Positions 38,952 to 49,300 of a DNA stretch of 64,000 bases are shown piece after piece. Where the stretch lies: the NCBI GenBank assembly GCA_009774625.1, contig VSOB01000006.1, positions 1 through 64,000 of the forward strand. The letters are read 5' to 3'. The notes below the pieces were generated by a model. That model did no database searches. It was given only the letters and a program-made list of their open reading frames with translations, and was not told the DNA's origin. The position numbers and the translations under genes were made by a program. The DNA is from Lachnospiraceae bacterium (GTDB lineage Bacteria > Bacillota > Clostridia > Lachnospirales > Lachnospiraceae). Every line of letters starts with the position of its first letter. The stretch's first letter is position 1.

Positions 38952-40688
38952 ATGAGGAAAATAGCATATAAGTTTTTGGCGGTGATCGGTGTACTGGTAG
39001 CGGTATCTCTGATATCGTTGCAGATATTGAGCGCTAATATCAAAACGATCATTAAAGAAAGTACGGATCTTCTGGGCAAGCAGGTGGGTGATCTGAATCT
39101 GATTCAGGTAATCAACAGGGACTATGAGGAAATCTATCGGGTGACGCTCTGCCACGCCATGACCAATGCGGAGTCCTCCATGCGTTCTTACGAGAAACAG
39201 ATTGAAGAGACCCAGAAAGAACTGGAAACAAGCATGGCAGCTTACAAAGCCGGTATCCATGATGAGGAAATCATGCAGGCTTTTATCAGTTTTGAGGATA
39301 AGATCAAAGCCTTTAACAATACAGTGGACAGCATTGTGGCCAACAGCGCTGGCGGCAAAAAAGAGATGGCCATTATTTACATCAACAATACGCTGGGCGT
39401 ATCGGTGGGCAATCTGGAAAAGTATATCATCCAGTTGAGGGATTACACCCAGCAGGAATTTGACGCAGGCTATGTGAATCTGAACCAGACTTCGGCCGAC
39501 AGCAGCCGGATTATTGTGTTTGCCACAGTATTTATGATCGTGGCAATGGTGGTTGTTTATTTTATCGCCAATCTTATGATTGTCAGACCCATTCATATGA
39601 CCACCCAGGAACTGCAGGCCATCATCCGGTCAATACAGAACAAAAATGCAGATCTGAGCAGGCGGATTACCAAACGTTCCAAAGACGAAACCGGTGTCCT
39701 CACATCCGGTATCAATCAGTTTCTGGAGATTCTGGAAAATCTGATCCGGAACATCCGGGGCTCCAGTCAGCAGATTGCCGGACAGCAGCAGGCGGTTTAC
39801 AGTCTTGTGGAAAAGACCGAAGAGGATGCGGGGGATACCTCCAGCACGATGGAGCAGTTGGCGGCCGGGATGGAAGAGGTAACAGCCACGGCTGCGGTTC
39901 TGACAGACCATGCGAAAGGCGCCAGAGAAACGGTGCAGCATGTATCGGATGAAGTGAACGACGGTTTCCACTTTGCAGAAGGGATGAAAGAGCGGGCGGA
40001 CAAGCTGAAAAGACAGGCGGTGGAGAGCAAGCAATATGCGGAAGAAGTGATAGGCCGGATCGACAAAGCACTGGTGGAGTCGGTGGAGGGAAGCCGGCAG
40101 ATCAGTAATATCACCACTCTGACAGGGGATATACTGGGTATTGCGGCGCAGACCAATCTGCTGGCGCTGAATGCGTCTATTGAAGCGGCAAGAGCGGGAG
40201 AAGCGGGAAAGGGCTTTGCAGTGGTGGCCGATGAAATCAGGCAGCTTGCGGACAACAGCAAGGCGACAGCCAATAACATACAGAGGATTTCCCAGAGTGT
40301 TGTAAAGGGAGTGTCCGACTTATCAGAGAATGCATCCGGACTTTTGCAGTTTGTCAATGAACGTGTCATGTCTGATTATGACGAACTGGAGAACACCGGC
40401 ATACAGTATCTGAAGGATGCCACTAAGGTAACGGATATCATGGATCAGATTCTGGGCGGTACTAATATAATCAATGAAACCATGCAGGAGATTGTGACTT
40501 CCAATGAAGGAATCTCCAAAACAGTGGAGCAGAATGCGGTGGGAATTGGCAATGTGGCACAGAATACCACAGAGCTGGCTGTTACGATGAAAGAGATCAG
40601 CAAAGCGCTTCGGGAGGTGCAGGATATCATTGATGAATTGACCAGGCAGGCAGAGATATTTCATATCAGCGAAATTGCAGGAAGATAA
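38952..40688 (+). CDS. Methyl-accepting chemotaxis protein
   Basis: Membrane chemoreceptor of 578 residues. Order: first transmembrane helix (about 7-28), an external helical bundle (about 30-180) rich in coiled-coil heptads, second transmembrane helix (about 183-208, '[20 protein letters not shown]'), HAMP (about 210-262) and the signalling domain (about 290-575) with the conserved hairpin tip '[20 protein letters not shown]' and '[20 protein letters not shown]'. The external domain resembles a four-helix-bundle sensor; the ligand is unknown. The next gene, a REC-GGDEF-EAL-REC protein, starts three bases after the stop, so the receptor may signal to or with it. No cheA or cheW is in the window. 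Confidence 0.92.
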   Translation: MRKIAYKFLAVIGVLVAVSLISLQILSANIKTIIKESTDLLGKQVGDLNLIQVINRDYEEIYRVTLCHAMTNAESSMRSYEKQIEETQKELETSMAAYKAGIHDEEIMQAFISFEDKIKAFNNTVDSIVANSAGGKKEMAIIYINNTLGVSVGNLEKYIIQLRDYTQQEFDAGYVNLNQTSADSSRIIVFATVFMIVAMVVVYFIANLMIVRPIHMTTQELQAIIRSIQNKNADLSRRITKRSKDETGVLTSGINQFLEILENLIRNIRGSSQQIAGQQQAVYSLVEKTEEDAGDTSSTMEQLAAGMEEVTATAAVLTDHAKGARETVQHVSDEVNDGFHFAEGMKERADKLKRQAVESKQYAEEVIGRIDKALVESVEGSRQISNITTLTGDILGIAAQTNLLALNASIEAARAGEAGKGFAVVADEIRQLADNSKATANNIQRISQSVVKGVSDLSENASGLLQFVNERVMSDYDELENTGIQYLKDATKVTDIMDQILGGTNIINETMQEIVTSNEGISKTVEQNAVGIGNVAQNTTELAVTMKEISKALREVQDIIDELTRQAEIFHISEIAGR

Positions 40689-40691
40689 TAT

Positions 40692-42800
40692 ATGAAGGAA
40701 TTGAGGGTGATCCTGCTCGTGGATGCTTCCAGTGAGGACAGGACCGCAGTGAAAAAGGTATGGGAAGAGGAACAGACACAGATATATGAGATTCTGGAAG
40801 CGGAAAACAGCCGGGAAGCGACGGAGGTTTTGCGGGAGAGAAGAGACGTGGATATCATCTTTCTGGATATCATTCTGCCGGAAACGGATGGGATCAATTT
40901 TCTGAGCCGTATTAAAAAAGGGGGAGAATATTCCCATATTCCGGTGGTGGTCAATACCTATCCGGGAAAGAATGTACAGGTGGAAAAGGCGCTTTTGCTG
41001 GGAGCGGAGGATTTTATTTTAAAACCGTACCATCCGGAGGTACTGAAAAAGCGGATCAGCAGTGTACTGAACCGAAATCTGCAGGATCGGGATGTACTGA
41101 CCAATCTGTATCCCTCCCAGACTTTTTACAATCAGACAAAGCGTATGCTTCTGCACAATCCGGACACGCAGTTTGCCATGCTGTATTTTAACATCAAAGG
41201 CTTTACGGTAATCAATGATTTTTACGGCAATGAAAAGGGAGATGTGATTCTTCTGGAACTGGCGCAGGCTCTTCGGGAATGGATCGGCAGAAATGGTACC
41301 TACGGCAGGATTATTGCGGATAATTTTGTCTGCTGCATTCCTTCTGCATCTGAGGATGAAGAGATACAGCTTTTCCGGTATGTGGAAGAACGGATGGAGG
41401 AATTGCGCAGAATCTATCATTTCAATCTGGAATGCGGGATTTATAAAATAGATGATATAAATCTGGCCGTATCTATTATGTGTGACCGGGCCAAATTTTC
41501 CATGATTAACATCAGGAAAAACCGGGGAGAAAAGTATGCCTATTATGATGCGGATCTGGCCAGACAGTATCGGAACGAACAGCGTATTGTGGCGGATATG
41601 GAACAGGCGCTGGCAGAGCGGCAGTTTTTTATTATGCTGCATCCCATTTATGATGCGGCTACGGAAAGCCCGGTCAGCGCGGAAGCGCTGGTACGTTGGA
41701 AGCATCCGGAACTGGGTATTATCAGACCGGATATATTTGTACCACTTTTTGAAAAAAACGGTTTTATCCGTCAGCTTGATCTGTATGTGTGGGAAGAAGT
41801 ATGCAAGCTGCTGGCAAAGATGCTGGATGACGGCAACTATGTATGCCCGGTTTCTGTCAATGTTTCCAGAATCGATTTATACGATCCGGAAATCGGGGAT
41901 GCCATAGAACAGATGCTGGAGCAGTACAATGTACCCAAGCGGCTGCTGCGGCTGGAAATCACGGAGAGCGCTTATACGGAGAAACCGCGTGAGATTATTG
42001 AACTGGTTTCCAAACTGCGTAACCGGGGCTTTGAACTGTTAATGGATGATTTCGGAAGCGGTTATTCTTCTCTGAATATGTTAAAGGAAATGGATATTGA
42101 TACCCTGAAGATCGATATGCAGTTTATGGAAGAGCTGGCTACTTCCAGACGGGCGGGTAATATTCTGATCAGCATTGTGCGTATGGCAAAACTGCTGAAT
42201 ATCAGTACGGTAGCAGAAGGCGTGGAAACAAGAGAGCAGATGGAGTTTCTCAGAAATGCAGGCTGTGACAGGATTCAGGGATATTATTTTTCCAGACCGC
42301 TGAGCGCAGAAGAGTATGAGAAGCTGATGGCGGAAGAAGCGCTTCGCAGGGATGAGAAGAAGCCCTATAAAAAAGGGGTGCTGCTGGTGGACGACGTAAC
42401 GATGCTACGCAAATCCCTGATTCAGGCACTGGGAGATTCCTACCAGTATTTTGAGGCCGCCAATGGCAAAGAGGCGCTGGAAGTTCTGAATGAATATGCA
42501 AGTAAAATCGGCATTATCATAACGGATATTTTTATGCCGGAGATGGACGGCTTTGAGCTGATTCAGAAATTAAAGCAAAATTCTGTTTTTTCACATATCC
42601 CTATCATAGTGATTACGGCAAGCGAGGAGCGGGAAAACGAAATCAGAGCGCTCCGTCTGGGTGCAGTGGACGTGGCCACAAAGCCCTATGATCCGGTGAT
42701 CGTAAGCCATCGGGTGAAAAATGTGATGAAGATGTCGGAAACAGAGTGGCTACAGATGGAAATGCAGTTGATGCAGAGCGGTATACTGAAAGGAGAATAA
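40692..42800 (+). CDS. REC-GGDEF(degenerate)-EAL-REC cyclic-di-GMP signalling protein
   Basis: A 702-residue four-domain protein: a first receiver (about 1-125, phospho-acceptor Asp59 in IIFLDIILPE), a GGDEF domain (about 135-295) whose active site reads ADNF instead of GGDEF and is probably inactive, an EAL domain (about 305-555) with EALVRWKHP, LEITESAY, LMDDFGSGYSSLNML, LKIDMQFM and 'VAEGVETREQMEFLRNAGC', and a second receiver (about 565-690) with ITDIFMPEMDG. The EAL motifs look complete, so it should hydrolyse c-di-GMP to pGpG. Two receivers flanking the enzyme imply dual phosphorylation control. It is cotranscribed with the upstream chemoreceptor. Confidence 0.9.
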   Translation: MKELRVILLVDASSEDRTAVKKVWEEEQTQIYEILEAENSREATEVLRERRDVDIIFLDIILPETDGINFLSRIKKGGEYSHIPVVVNTYPGKNVQVEKALLLGAEDFILKPYHPEVLKKRISSVLNRNLQDRDVLTNLYPSQTFYNQTKRMLLHNPDTQFAMLYFNIKGFTVINDFYGNEKGDVILLELAQALREWIGRNGTYGRIIADNFVCCIPSASEDEEIQLFRYVEERMEELRRIYHFNLECGIYKIDDINLAVSIMCDRAKFSMINIRKNRGEKYAYYDADLARQYRNEQRIVADMEQALAERQFFIMLHPIYDAATESPVSAEALVRWKHPELGIIRPDIFVPLFEKNGFIRQLDLYVWEEVCKLLAKMLDDGNYVCPVSVNVSRIDLYDPEIGDAIEQMLEQYNVPKRLLRLEITESAYTEKPREIIELVSKLRNRGFELLMDDFGSGYSSLNMLKEMDIDTLKIDMQFMEELATSRRAGNILISIVRMAKLLNISTVAEGVETREQMEFLRNAGCDRIQGYYFSRPLSAEEYEKLMAEEALRRDEKKPYKKGVLLVDDVTMLRKSLIQALGDSYQYFEAANGKEALEVLNEYASKIGIIITDIFMPEMDGFELIQKLKQNSVFSHIPIIVITASEERENEIRALRLGAVDVATKPYDPVIVSHRVKNVMKMSETEWLQMEMQLMQSGILKGE

Positions 42801-42814
42801 AGCGGGACTTAAAA

Positions 42815-42887
42815 AATAAGCGGCAGGCCGGAGTGATATGACCCTTGTTAGACAGAGGGGTAAATGCACTTCGGCCTGCCGTTTATT
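42815..42887. terminator. Long bidirectional terminator hairpin
   Basis: A 16-base stem: AATAAGCGGCAGGCCG (42815-42830) with CGGCCTGCCGTTTATT (42872-42887). The apical part folds further (AGTG/CACT, CCCT/AGGG). It lies between the c-di-GMP gene and the convergent alarmone synthetase gene. Confidence 0.8.
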
Positions 42888-42893
42888 CATAAC

Positions 42894-42931
42894 CATAAAA
42901 AGTTTGCAAGGCATGCTTTCTGCTACTGTCT
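42894..42931 (-). repeat. Stop-codon-associated repeat, divergent copy 3
   Basis: Read along the minus-strand alarmone synthetase gene, the end CAG-TAG is followed by CAGAAAGCATGCC and then GCAAACTTTTTATGGTTATG. It shares the AGAAAGC core, the AAACTTT arm and the closing TTATG with the two better copies at 18655 and 52174, but its palindrome is less perfect. Confidence 0.4.
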
Positions 42932-43639
42932 GCCGGAGGAAAGCGTGGCTCTGGTGATACGGTCGCGGATCTTTTCCATTCGCTGATCCAGAGAAGAACT
43001 GATTTCCGCACATGCAATCAATTCTTCGGCCAGGAGGTTGGCTTCTTCTGCAGGGATGTTTTTCTTGTAACGCAGTTTATGCTCCAGACTGGCCCAGAAG
43101 TCCATGGCGATGGTGCGGAGCTGTACTTCCACTTTCATCTGTTTTTTTTCGTTTTGCAGGAAAATCGGCACTTCCACGATCAGATGCAGGCTGCGGTAGC
43201 CGCCCGGCTTTGGATTTTTAATATAGTCCTTCACTTCCAGCAGGGTGATGTCATCCTGGTTCAGCAGGCAGTCGGCCAATAGATAGATGTCATCCTGAAA
43301 GGAGCAGATCACCCGGACACCTGCGATGTCCCGGATGTTTTTTTCTATGGATTCCAGTGTGAGGGGGATGTTTTTACGCCTGACTTTTTTGAGGATACTT
43401 TCCATTGATTTCACACGGGCTTTGATGCTTTCGATGGGGTTTCTGTCATATTGCAGGGAAAACTGTTTGTTCAATACATTGAATTTGGTTTCGATTTCCA
43501 TAATGGCACAATGATAATGCGCCATTAAAGTATTCACGGGCAGCGTATTCTCCCGCATAAAATCTAAAAATTCGTCAGACGTAAGACTCTTGCGCAGAAA
43601 TTGGTCCCGTGCCTGTCCGATATAATGTTCAATTCCCAT
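42923..43639 (-). CDS. relQ: Small alarmone synthetase, RelQ-like GTP pyrophosphokinase
   Basis: Makes (p)ppGpp from ATP and GTP or GDP. The 238-residue protein has only the synthetase domain and no hydrolase or regulatory domain. Family segments include 'RVKSMESILKKVRRKNIPLT', 'IRDIAGVRVICSFQDDIYLL', 'YIKNPKPGGYRSLHLIVEVP' and VEVQLRTIAMDFWASLEHK with the catalytic Glu/Gln. That fits the RelQ/YjbM group. A good promoter lies upstream on the minus strand. Its stop codon sits in a gene-end repeat. Confidence 0.92.
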   Translation of the reverse strand: MGIEHYIGQARDQFLRKSLTSDEFLDFMRENTLPVNTLMAHYHCAIMEIETKFNVLNKQFSLQYDRNPIESIKARVKSMESILKKVRRKNIPLTLESIEKNIRDIAGVRVICSFQDDIYLLADCLLNQDDITLLEVKDYIKNPKPGGYRSLHLIVEVPIFLQNEKKQMKVEVQLRTIAMDFWASLEHKLRYKKNIPAEEANLLAEELIACAEISSSLDQRMEKIRDRITRATLSSGRQ

Positions 43640-43691
43640 GTTCCTTCCTCCGATGTATCAAAACTGACATAAGATTTCCAATGCCGACTAT

Positions 43692-43719
43692 ATTTTAGCA
43701 TAAATGGTTCGTATCGCAA
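43692..43719 (-). promoter_or_regulatory. Predicted promoter of the alarmone synthetase gene
   Basis: On the minus strand TTGCGA (43714-43719), a 16-base spacer and TAAAAT (43692-43697). Confidence 0.5.
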
Positions 43720-43830
43720 GCCGAATCAGGTATTTTTAAGAAAAATATAATAGGTATAAAAAACCTTCATTTACAAATAATAGTACCACAAGTTTGGAAA
43801 GAATGATGCAGACAATGGAGGAAGAAGAAT

Positions 43831-44376
43831 ATGAAAGCAACGGGAATTGTTCGTAGAATAGATGACCTGGGACGGATTGTGATACCGAAAGAAATCAGAC
43901 GGACACTGCGGATCAGGGAAAGTGACCCTCTGGAGATTTTTACCGACAGAGAGGGGGAAATTATCTTAAAAAAATATTCTCCGATCGGAGAGATGAATAC
44001 ATTTGCAAAGCAGTATGCGGAAAGTCTGGCACAGGTATCCGGACATACGGCTATCATTGCCGACAGAGATCAGTTTATTGCAGCCTCTGGCGGCTATAAA
44101 AATGCCGTGGGCAGGTCCATCAGCCGGGATCTGGAAGAAAAACTGGATAAAAGAGAATCCTTTCTGGCTTCCAAAGGGGAACGGAGCTTTATTCAGATTT
44201 TTGACGAAAATGACGGAGAATATGTACATGAGGCGGTGGGTGTGATTCTCTGCGAAGGGGATGTGATCGGTGCGGTAATCCTGTTGGATGATGATAACAG
44301 AAGCAAAATGGGAGAAGTAGAAAAAAAGCTGATCCTTTCCGCTGCGGCATTTCTGGGCAGGCAAATGCAGGGGTGA
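43831..44376 (+). CDS. spoVT: Stage V sporulation protein T (SpoVT)
   Basis: AbrB-family DNA-binding regulator active in the forespore. The 181-residue product starts MKATGIVRRIDDLGRIVIPK, the swapped-hairpin DNA-binding domain (about 1-50), followed by a GAF-like domain (about 56-180, 'LAQVSGHTAIIADRDQFIAA', 'HEAVGVILCEGDVIGAVILL'), as in SpoVT rather than AbrB. GGAGGAAG precedes the ATG. In Bacillus it tunes sigma-G genes. The length match to SpoVT is good. Confidence 0.94.
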   Translation: MKATGIVRRIDDLGRIVIPKEIRRTLRIRESDPLEIFTDREGEIILKKYSPIGEMNTFAKQYAESLAQVSGHTAIIADRDQFIAASGGYKNAVGRSISRDLEEKLDKRESFLASKGERSFIQIFDENDGEYVHEAVGVILCEGDVIGAVILLDDDNRSKMGEVEKKLILSAAAFLGRQMQG

Positions 44377-44402
44377 GAGGGGAATCTCAGTCATTCCCCT
44401 CT
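44376..44402. terminator. Convergent-gene hairpin at the spoVT/pncB junction
   Basis: AGAGGGGAAT (44376-44385) pairs with ATTCCCCTCT (44393-44402). The spoVT stop ends at its left edge and the pncB stop lies in its loop, so one hairpin serves both genes. There is no U-tract. Confidence 0.55.
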
Positions 44403-45853
44403 TGCCTGCTCATACGATTCAGCAAATCAATTTTCATATCATACAGTTTTTGAGACAGATCCACATAGACCCGATGAGGATTGACAAGGCGCCTTGTTTC
44501 ATCCCAGAGGGTATCCAGCTCTTTTTGGCAGTATTCCCGGATGTCCATTGTTTTGGGTGTTTCATAGATGCATGTCCCGCCCCGGAAAACAGGAAGCATA
44601 ATCTCGCGTAAGGTATATGTACCGGGCGCAAGCCGGGTCTTTTTCCAGGGAGCATGAGGATCAAACAGCAGAAGCGGCTCTTCCTCGGACCAGGTTTCGT
44701 CCACAAGGCAGATCAGATCGGCTTTGATTTTACCGCTGTCTTTCTCATAGACCCGATAGATGGTTTTGTTTCCGGGATTGGTGATTTTTTCAGTATTTTC
44801 AGACAGCTTGATCTTGGGAATAAACTGGCCGTCAGCATCCATAATGGCAGCAAGTTTGTATACACCGCCGAAAGAGGGGCAGTCTTTGGAGGTGATCAGA
44901 TTGGTGCCCACACCCCAGGAAGTAATGGCAGCCCCCTGGGTTTTCAGGCTGTCGATCAGATATTCATCCAGATCATTGGAAGCGGAAATGACGGCATCAG
45001 GGAATCCGGCCTCGTCCAGCATCTTCCGCGCACGTTTGGAAAGATAAGCCAGATCGCCGCTATCCAGACGGATGCCATAATAGGTCAGAGGAATACCGGC
45101 CTCCCGCATTTCCTTAAATACGCGGATGGCATTGGGGACACCGGATTTCAGGGTATCGTAGGTATCTGCCAGCAGGATGCAGGCAGAAGGATACATATCG
45201 GCATAGGTTTTGAACGCGGTATATTCATCCGGAAAGCTCATGATCCAACTGTGGGCATGGGTGCCTTTGACCGGGATATCAAAGAGCTGTCCTGCCAGAA
45301 CATTGCTTGTGCCGGTGCAGCCGCCGATGACCGCGGCTCTGGCGCCGTAGATTCCCGCATCCGGACCCTGGGCGCGGCGGAGGCCAAATTCCATGATGCC
45401 GTCGCCTTTGGCGGCGTAGCAGACACGGGACGCTTTGGTGGCAATCAGACACTGATGGTTTAAAATAGTCAGAACCGCAGTCTCGATGAGCTGTGCCTGC
45501 ATGATCGGCGCAATGACCTTGAGCAGAGGTTCTCTGGGGAAGATGATGGTGCCTTCCGGAATGGCGTAAATATCACCGGAAAAACGGAATGTGGACAGAT
45601 AATCCAGAAAATCCGCGTCGAATATCCCAAGTCCTGCCAGATAATCGATGTCCTGTCTGGAAAAGTGCAGGTTTTTAATATAATTGATGACCTGTTCCAG
45701 ACCTGCAGAGATGGCATAACCGCCGTCGTTGGGATTTTTGCGGTAGAATACGTCAAAAATTACGGTTTCATTTTGATCTTTGTGTTTAAAATACCCCTGC
45801 ATCATTGTCAGCTCATACAAATCTGTCATAAGGGTCAGGTTCTGTCTGTCCAT
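44387..45853 (-). CDS. pncB: Nicotinate phosphoribosyltransferase
   Basis: Converts nicotinate and PRPP to nicotinate mononucleotide in the NAD salvage pathway. The 488-residue product has family signatures LTLMTDLYELTMMQGYF, 'DVFYRKNPNDGGYAISAGLE', 'EFGLRRAQGPDAGIYGARAA', VKGTHAHSWIMSF with the catalytic His, and YYGIRLDSGDLAYLSK. It is complete. A promoter and AGGAGG lie upstream on the minus strand, divergent from the ileS T-box. Confidence 0.95.
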   Translation of the reverse strand: MDRQNLTLMTDLYELTMMQGYFKHKDQNETVIFDVFYRKNPNDGGYAISAGLEQVINYIKNLHFSRQDIDYLAGLGIFDADFLDYLSTFRFSGDIYAIPEGTIIFPREPLLKVIAPIMQAQLIETAVLTILNHQCLIATKASRVCYAAKGDGIMEFGLRRAQGPDAGIYGARAAVIGGCTGTSNVLAGQLFDIPVKGTHAHSWIMSFPDEYTAFKTYADMYPSACILLADTYDTLKSGVPNAIRVFKEMREAGIPLTYYGIRLDSGDLAYLSKRARKMLDEAGFPDAVISASNDLDEYLIDSLKTQGAAITSWGVGTNLITSKDCPSFGGVYKLAAIMDADGQFIPKIKLSENTEKITNPGNKTIYRVYEKDSGKIKADLICLVDETWSEEEPLLLFDPHAPWKKTRLAPGTYTLREIMLPVFRGGTCIYETPKTMDIREYCQKELDTLWDETRRLVNPHRVYVDLSQKLYDMKIDLLNRMSRQEGND

Positions 45854-45882
45854 AATATGCCTCCTTAAAATTCTTACCTTTT

Positions 45883-45911
45883 ATAATAGAAGAATCCCGG
45901 AAAGAAATCAA
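45883..45911 (-). promoter_or_regulatory. Predicted promoter of pncB
   Basis: On the minus strand TTGATT (45906-45911), a 17-base spacer and TATTAT (45883-45888). Confidence 0.55.
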
Positions 45912-45957
45912 GTGGTTTTACCGCGTAAAAAAAGGGCAGAAACGCCTGATTTTTCTC

Positions 45958-45987
45958 TTGACACAGGGTAAAAGGCCATTTTATAAT
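45958..45987 (+). promoter_or_regulatory. Promoter of the ileS T-box transcript
   Basis: Consensus TTGACA (45958-45963), an 18-base spacer and TATAAT (45982-45987). Confidence 0.8.
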
Positions 45988-45993
45988 AACTCA

Positions 45994-46255
45994 CGAGAAA
46001 GACGATGACAAAGACAGTAGGTTTTTTCCGAACATCACAGCGAGCCGGAGAGGGTGGAAGTCCGGTATCAGTAGGGGATTGCCGAATATCACTTTCGAGT
46101 CCCGCAGATGAAATGCAGAGGCAGAGTAAACGGCGGCGGAGTTCCTCCGTTATGGGAAACCATATGAACCGATTTCGAACAGAGAGAGGGAGTATGCGTA
46201 ATGGGTGGTAACATGGAACTTTGATCCCTGTCCTTTTACGGGCAGGGATTTTTTG
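45994..46255 (+). promoter_or_regulatory. T-box riboswitch (isoleucine) of ileS
   Basis: A leader that senses uncharged tRNA-Ile and allows readthrough into ileS when charging is low. Visible elements are the stem I distal segment GAGCCGGAGAGGGTGGAA near 46042-46060, an Ile specifier codon ATC (46088-46090) in the loop GAATATCACT, the T-box bulge in GGGTGGTAACATGG (46203-46216, TGGTA facing the tRNA 3' end UACCA type discriminator A), and a terminator (46224-46255). The T-box core departs slightly from the usual GGTGGTACCGCG. The remaining bases to 46389 hold only the ribosome site. Confidence 0.93.
46224..46255 (+). terminator. T-box regulated terminator
   Basis: ATCCCTGTCC (46224-46233) pairs with GGGCAGGGAT (46240-46249), then a T-run. 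It is the off-state hairpin of the ileS leader. Confidence 0.9.
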
Positions 46256-46389
46256 TTCTATCAGGAAATCAGGAAATTCCCCTGAATTCCCTGACAGGAC
46301 AAAACATGGATTGTACTGGGGCGGTGTGGGAATATGTCGCTGGAGCGGCCCGCCGCAGGCGGAGAATCTTGCAGGCAGGAGGGAAAAGG

Positions 46390-49300
46390 ATGTACCAAAA
46401 AGTATCAACGGATTTGAACTTTGTGGACAGAGAAAAAGAAGTGGAAAAGTTCTGGCGTGAACATGACATTTTCAAAAAGAGCATGGAGCAGCGCACAGAC
46501 GGCGAAACGTATACGTTTTATGACGGGCCGCCCACGGCAAACGGCAAGCCGCATATCGGACATGTGCTTACCAGAGTCATCAAGGATATGATTCCCAGAT
46601 ATCGGACGATGAAGGGATATATGGTGCCGCGTAAGGCCGGATGGGATACTCACGGACTTCCGGTGGAACTGGAAGTGGAGAAGCTGCTGGGACTGGACGG
46701 AAAAGAACAGATCGAGGAGTACGGACTGGATCCGTTTATTTCCAAGTGTAAGGAAAGTGTGTGGAAATATAAGGGAATGTGGGAGGATTTTTCCGGTACA
46801 GTGGGATTCTGGGCCGATATGGACGATCCTTATGTGACCTATCATGACGATTATATCGAGTCGGAATGGTGGGCGCTGAAGGAGATCTGGAATCAGGGAC
46901 TTCTGTACAAGGGCTTTAAGATCGTACCCTACTGCCCCAGATGCGGGACACCGCTTTCCTCTCATGAGGTGGCGCAGGGCTATAAGGCGGTGAAAGAACG
47001 TTCCGCAGTGGTCCGTTTCCGGGTGAAGGGAGAGGACGCGTATTTCCTGGCATGGACCACCACACCCTGGACCCTGCCTTCTAATCTGGCTCTCTGTGTG
47101 AATCCGGACGAGACCTATGTGAAGGTAAAGGCTGCAGACGGCTATACGTATTATCTGGCCCAGGCGCTGCTCAATAAGACACTGGGAAAACTGGCTGATC
47201 CGGAAGGGAAAACGCCCGCTTATGAGATTTTGGAGAGCTGCAGCGGAAAAGAGCTGGAATACAAAGAGTATGAGCCGCTGTTTGCGTGTGCGGGAGATGG
47301 GGCTGCCAGACAGAAAAAAAAGGCCCATTATGTGACCTGTGACAGCTATGTGACCATGACTGACGGTACCGGGATCGTTCATATCGCACCTGCCTTTGGT
47401 GAGGACGATGCGCAGGTGGGCAGGCGGTATGAGCTTCCGTTTGTACAGTTTGTGGACGGCAGGGGCAATATGACAGAGGAAACACCGTATGCCGGACTGT
47501 TTGTCAAAGATGCTGATCCGGTGATCCTGAAAGATCTGGACAAAGAGGGAAAGCTGTTTGATGCGCCGAAGTTTGAGCATGACTATCCGTTCTGCTGGCG
47601 ATGCGACGCACCCCTGATTTATTATGCAAGAGAATCCTGGTTTATCAAAATGACTGCGGTAAAAGAGGATTTGATCCGCAATAATAATACCATAAACTGG
47701 ATTCCGGAATCTATCGGAAAAGGCCGTTTCGGAGACTGGCTGGAAAATATTCAGGACTGGGGTATTTCCAGAAACCGTTACTGGGGGACGCCGCTGAATG
47801 TGTGGGAATGCGCATGCGGCCATATGCATTCCATTGGCAGCAGACAGGAGCTGGAGCAGATGAGCGGCAATCCGGCGGCCCGCACGGTGGAGCTGCACAG
47901 ACCCTATATAGATGAAATTACCATAACGTGTCCCAAGTGCGGAGGGGAAATGCAACGGGTGCCGGAAGTGATTGACTGCTGGTTTGATTCCGGAGCCATG
48001 CCGTTTGCACAGCACCATTATCCGTTTGAGAATCAGGAGCTGTTTGCGCAGCAGTTCCCGGCCCAGTTTATTTCGGAAGCTGTGGATCAGACAAGAGGAT
48101 GGTTTTATTCTCTGCTGGCGGAATCCACGCTGCTGTTCAACAAGGCGCCTTATGAAAACGTGATCGTACTGGGACATGTACAGGATGAGAACGGCAAGAA
48201 GCTCTCCAAGTCCAAAGGCAATGCCATTGATCCTTTTGAGGCGTTGGCTCAGTACGGCGCAGATGCAATCCGCTGGTATTTTTACATCAATTCCGCACCC
48301 TGGCTGCCCAACAGATTTTATGGCAAGGCAGTGATGGAAGGACAGCGCAAATTTATGGGGACTCTCTGGAATACCTATGCGTTTTTTGTACTGTATGCCA
48401 ATATTGATCAGTTTGACGCTTCCCGCTATACGCTGGAATATGACAAACTTTCCGTTATGGATCAATGGCTTTTGTCAAAATTAAACACACTTGTCAGAGA
48501 AGTGGATGAAGATCTGGACCGGTATCGTATCCCGGAGGCGGCAAGAGCGCTGCAGGAATTTGTGGATGAAATGAGCAATTGGTATGTAAGACGTGGCAGA
48601 GAGCGTTTCTGGGCCAAGGGCATGGAGCAGGATAAAATCAATGCCTATATGACTTTGTACACCGCCCTTGTGACAGTTGCGAAAGCGGCGGCGCCTATGA
48701 TTCCTTTTATGACAGAGCAGATTTATCAGAATCTTGTCAGAAGCGTGGATCAGAAAGCTCCGGAAAGCGTTCATCTGTGCGATTTCCCCAAAGCAGAGGA
48801 AGCGCTGATTGATACCGCACTGGAGGAGAATATGGAGGCCGTGCTGCAGACAGTGGTGCTGGGCCGTGCCGCCAGAAATACGGCCAACATCAAAAACCGG
48901 CAGCCGATCGGGAAGATGTATGTGAAGGCGGACGCCGAGCTGCCTGATTTCTACAAAGAGATCATCGCAGATGAGCTGAATGTAAAGGCTGTGATCTATT
49001 CCCAGGATGTAAGAGAATTTACCACTTATACATTTAAACCCCAGTTAAAGACGCTGGGCAGACGGTTCGGCAAACAGTTGGGCGCTCTGAAAGAAGTGCT
49101 GGCTGGCCTGGACGGCAACCGGGCGATGGATGAGATCAATGAGAAAGGTACGCTGACGATTCTTCTGGACGGCAGAGAGGAAGTGCTGGAAAAGGACGAT
49201 CTGCTCATCGATGCAGCTCAGGTGGAGGGGTTTGTGTCCGAAAGCTACGGCGGCGTTACGGTGGTGCTGGATACCTCACTGTCAGAAGAGCTGATTGAAG

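Noticed and set aside
43741..43773. Possible sigma-G promoter before spoVT
   Set aside because: CATTTA is present but no -35 element fits at the expected 17-18 base distance.
46405..48465. 686-codon minus-strand frame opposite ileS
   Set aside because: It lies entirely antisense to a well-conserved gene and shows no family resemblance; long antisense frames arise from codon bias.
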